NCBI GenBank assembly: GCA_964456185.1
Contig: CAYVZZ010000105.1
Coordinates: forward strand, 1 to 7,927
Reading direction: 5' to 3'
DNA: 7,927 nucleotides
Source: CAYVZZ01 sp964456185
GTDB lineage: Bacteria; Pseudomonadota; Gammaproteobacteria; Pseudomonadales; Alcanivoracaceae
Position numbers and translations under genes: made by a program. Below the pieces are notes generated by a model. The model did no database searches, had not been told where the DNA came from, and saw only the letters and a list, made by a program, of their open reading frames with translations. This document shows, piece after piece, positions 6,274 to 7,927 of the stretch (the stretch's first letter is position 1; every line of letters starts with the position of its first letter).

Positions 6274-6302
6274 TGGAGTCCACGCGCCGTCGGGCGCATA
6301 CT
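6274..6302 (+). promoter_or_regulatory. Candidate promoter for the DUF4129-MoxR operon
   Basis: TGGAGT (6274-6279) and CATACT (6297-6302) are separated by 17 nt, both only partial matches to -35 and -10 boxes. The predicted start near 6309 is a few bases before the pseudoknot of the leader RNA at 6316. The call is positional. Confidence 0.3.
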
Positions 6303-6315
6303 GGAGGGAGCACCG

Positions 6316-6379
6316 CGGTGATGGGGCTCACCGATGCGCCGCCACAGGCTGACGGTCCCTGACTGGACGAGTCAGGAGG
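6316..6379 (+). promoter_or_regulatory. Second fluoride-type (crcB-like) riboswitch, divergent, before the DUF4129-MoxR operon
   Basis: CGGTGA (6316-6321) and TCACCG (6328-6333) form the pseudoknot around TGGGGC, giving the conserved GGTGATGG. P3 is GCC/GGC (6341-6343/6347-6349) with a 3-nt loop, preceded by CC as in the consensus CCGCC. CTGACGG (6349-6355) replaces CTGATGG. P1 pairs GGGGC (6323-6327) with GTCCC (6355-6359) with one G-U. Differences from the consensus are GATGCG in place of the A-rich linker and T to C in CTGATGG. Expression platform: CCTGACT (6358-6364) and AGTCAGG (6370-6376) form a perfect 7-bp hairpin whose right arm contains the first part of the Shine-Dalgarno AGGAGG (6374-6379). 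Its left arm overlaps the P1 3' strand, so the same ON logic as at 2610 applies. The altered conserved bases could weaken or change ligand binding. Confidence 0.6.
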
Positions 6380-6383
6380 CGCG

Positions 6384-7262
6384 ATGCCCACGGTCAGGGG
6401 CCGGGTAGCCAGAGTGGGTGGGCTGTGCCTGCTGCTGCTCGGCGCCGCGTGGGGGACGCAGGCGCGTGCCGACCTGAGTTGGGGGCGTCTGCACCTCGGC
6501 GAGGTGGTGCAGGTGGCGGCACTCGCCGCGGTCTGCGTGGTCGTGGTCGCGGTGGCGCTGCGCCTGCTGGGGGGAGGTTTTCACCGTCGGAGCCATGAGG
6601 GCGAACACCGTGAGCGCGTCGTCCAGATGCCGATGACCCGCTGGGAGCGGGTGCAGCTCGTCGTCGCGGCCGTCTTGGCCGCGGCGGCCGCCGTTGTCGT
6701 CGTCTGGTTGCTGTCGACCCACGTCGGCGGAGCGCAGGCGCCCGAAGTCCGCCGTGCCGTACACCGACCGGCGGCGCACGCTGCGCGATCGGCCCGGGGT
6801 CAGCATCCGTCCGCGATCATGAGCCATGTGGGGCTGCTGGCCCTGATCGTGGTGATCCTCGTCGTCATCGGGGTCATGGCTCTTATCCTGGTCCAACGGC
6901 GAGTCGCGATGAGGGGCAGGATGGTTCGCCTCGGTGGGGTGCCCGAATACGCCCGGAGGACGAACGCAGGGCGTGCCACTGGCGAGTTCGGTCGGGATCC
7001 GCGTGGCGCCGTCATCGCGGCATACCGATCCTTCGAGCAGGAGGCTGCGCGGCGAGGAATCTCGGTCGAGCCGCCCGAGACGGCCCAGGACATCGGCCGC
7101 GGCACCATCGGCACCACGCTCGCCTCCCCCGTGGAGGTGCATGAGCTCACCGCGCTCTTCCACCGAGCGCGGTACAGCAGCGCACCTGTCCGGGAGCAAG
7201 ACCGGACAGAAGCACTCCGGCTGCTCCGGGAGCTGCGCTCGCAGATGAGGAGCTCGTCGTGA
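6384..7262 (+). CDS. DUF4129-domain membrane protein
   Basis: 292 aa. Hydrophobic segments lie at about 11-28 (signal-like, followed by ARAD), 42-63, 90-111 and 148-170, giving a membrane-anchored protein. The C-terminal 205-287 region matches the DUF4129 pattern: DPRGAVIAAYRSFEQEAARRG, a PPETAQD-type turn, then LTALFHRARYS and EALRLLRELR. Genes of this family usually sit with MoxR ATPases and DUF58 proteins, often with transglutaminase-like proteins, in envelope-associated operons of unclear function. The order here fits. The ATG has AGGAGG only 4 nt upstream, a rather short spacing, and this site is partly sequestered by the leader hairpin. The stop overlaps the next GTG start by 4 nt. The stretch 113-147 between membrane segments is Ala/Arg/His-rich and probably disordered. 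Confidence 0.82.
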   Translation: MPTVRGRVARVGGLCLLLLGAAWGTQARADLSWGRLHLGEVVQVAALAAVCVVVVAVALRLLGGGFHRRSHEGEHRERVVQMPMTRWERVQLVVAAVLAAAAAVVVVWLLSTHVGGAQAPEVRRAVHRPAAHAARSARGQHPSAIMSHVGLLALIVVILVVIGVMALILVQRRVAMRGRMVRLGGVPEYARRTNAGRATGEFGRDPRGAVIAAYRSFEQEAARRGISVEPPETAQDIGRGTIGTTLASPVEVHELTALFHRARYSSAPVREQDRTEALRLLRELRSQMRSSS

Positions 7263-7729
7263 AGCCGGCCCTGGTCCCCGCGGTGCTCGTCGTGGTGGTG
7301 GATCTCATGGGCTACGTCGCTCTAGGCGCCTGGGGGGTCCTCACGGCCAGCGTGTGTAGCGCGCTCGTCGTGGCAGCGGTAGTGCGTGGTTCCGTGCGGG
7401 CACCGATACGCCAACCCCGTCGCTCCCCGTCCCGTGACTCCGGCGCGGCGGCGTTCACGTCATACCGACAGATCAGCGCGATGATCGACTGGACCACACA
7501 CAACGAGCACTACTTCGGGGCCGTCACGCGGCCGTTCCTGGCTGCCACCGCCGCGGCGTTGCTCTCCCAACGCCACCGCGTGGCCCTCGAGACCGAGGTC
7601 GCCTCGGCGCGACGACTTCTCGGTCCGGACGTGTGGGCCCTCGTCGATCCCACCGGAGTCCGGGACTCCTCGACCCCGCTCGCCAGAGAGGACCTGGCGC
7701 GGGTCGTGCACAGATTGGAGCAGTTGTGA
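7259..7729 (+). CDS. Small membrane protein of a MoxR operon, unknown function
   Basis: 156 aa. Two hydrophobic segments at about 4-23 and 25-43 form a helical hairpin near the N-terminus. A basic linker follows (about 44-60) and then a soluble part with WTTHNEHYFGAVTRPFLAATAAALL (75-99) and a C-terminal helix-rich region. No catalytic motif is recognised. Translation starts at GTG 7259, overlapping the previous stop (GTGA), with GAGGAG 6 nt upstream. The stop in turn overlaps the MoxR GTG. The tight coupling on both sides says it works with DUF4129 and MoxR, perhaps as a membrane partner of the ATPase (inference). Confidence 0.75.
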   Translation: MKPALVPAVLVVVVDLMGYVALGAWGVLTASVCSALVVAAVVRGSVRAPIRQPRRSPSRDSGAAAFTSYRQISAMIDWTTHNEHYFGAVTRPFLAATAAALLSQRHRVALETEVASARRLLGPDVWALVDPTGVRDSSTPLAREDLARVVHRLEQL

Positions 7730-7927
7730 ACTCACCGATCACCACCGTGGCAGAACAGTGTCAGCAGGTGTTGGACCAGCTCGACCAGGCGCTGGTCGGC
7801 AAGCGCTCCGCCTGCCGCCTGGTCCTGCTCGGCATCCTCGCCAGTGGTCACGTCCTGATCGAGGACCTGCCGGGCGTCGGCAAGACCCTGCTGGCGCGGG
7901 CGATGGACGGGGCTCTCGGATTGGGTT
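7726..7927 (+). CDS. MoxR-family AAA+ ATPase, N-terminal part, cut by window end
   Basis: Only the first 67 residues are in view. The pattern is VGKR (24-27), then LVLLGILASGHVLIEDLPGVGKTLLARAM (32-60). The HVLIEDLPGVGKTLLARA run is the MoxR hallmark, with Walker A GxxGKT at 48-54 (LPGVGKT). MoxR ATPases act as chaperone-like AAA+ rings on partner proteins, commonly with VWA/DUF58 proteins encoded next door. The GTG start overlaps the preceding stop (GTGA), with GGAG 5 nt upstream, so it is the third coupled gene of the operon. Walker B, sensor motifs and any DUF58 neighbour lie beyond the window. Confidence 0.9.
   Translation, partial: MNSPITTVAEQCQQVLDQLDQALVGKRSACRLVLLGILASGHVLIEDLPGVGKTLLARAMDGALGLG

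Noticed and set aside
6372..7199. Minus-strand open frame opposite the DUF4129 gene
   Set aside because: The translation is rich in His, Asp, Arg and Pro with no hydrophobic pattern, while the plus frame has membrane helices and the DUF4129 pattern.
1..7927. CRISPR arrays, tRNA or rRNA genes, insertion sequences, prophage parts
   Set aside because: No regularly spaced repeats, cloverleaf, transposase or integrase motifs were found on either strand.

Overview
The window is high-GC DNA with GTG starts, ATGA/GTGA start-stop overlaps and strong GGAGG-type ribosome sites. Together with a MoxR/DUF4129 operon this points to an actinobacterium. No genus can be named from the sequence alone.

Layout. 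(1) Bases 1-748 (+) are the C-terminal part of an enolase whose sequence drifts from the usual housekeeping type. (2) Bases 755-2464 (-) encode a 569-aa dynamin-family GTPase, convergent with the enolase with a 6-nt gap. (3) Bases 2465-2678 are a 214-bp divergent control region. (4) Bases 2679-5785 (+) hold two translationally coupled genes for paralogous MutS-type ATPases without the mismatch-recognition domain. (5) Bases 5722-6075 (-) encode a small DUF2007-like protein whose 3' end overlaps the second MutS-like gene. (6) Bases 6076-6383 are a 308-bp divergent control region. (7) From 6384 (+) to the window end lies a tightly packed operon: a DUF4129 membrane protein, a small two-helix membrane protein, and the start of a MoxR AAA+ ATPase.

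The main discovery is in the two divergent control regions. The leader of the MutS-like operon (2610-2669) carries a near-consensus fluoride riboswitch (crcB motif): pseudoknot, GATGG, AACCGCC hairpin, GGCTGATGG and P1 strand. Its P1 3' strand also lies in a perfect 8-bp hairpin that buries the Shine-Dalgarno sequence, which fits a fluoride-ON translational switch. The leader of the DUF4129-MoxR operon (6316-6379) has a second, more divergent copy with the same logic. The two minus-strand leaders (GTPase, 2472-2548; DUF2007-like gene, 6080-6159) have more remote look-alikes. They share the pseudoknot-plus-P1 geometry, an extra 3-nt-loop hairpin and P1/anti-SD competition. If all four hold up, every transcription start visible here is under a related RNA switch.

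Inferred function: a fluoride-stress locus. Enolase is a classical fluoride target, and metal-fluoride complexes mimic the gamma-phosphate in P-loop NTPases, the class to which the GTPase, both MutS-like ATPases and MoxR belong. No fluoride exporter (CrcB/Fluc or CLC-F) lies in this window. The fluoride link rests on the RNA motif and on family knowledge, not on any measurement.
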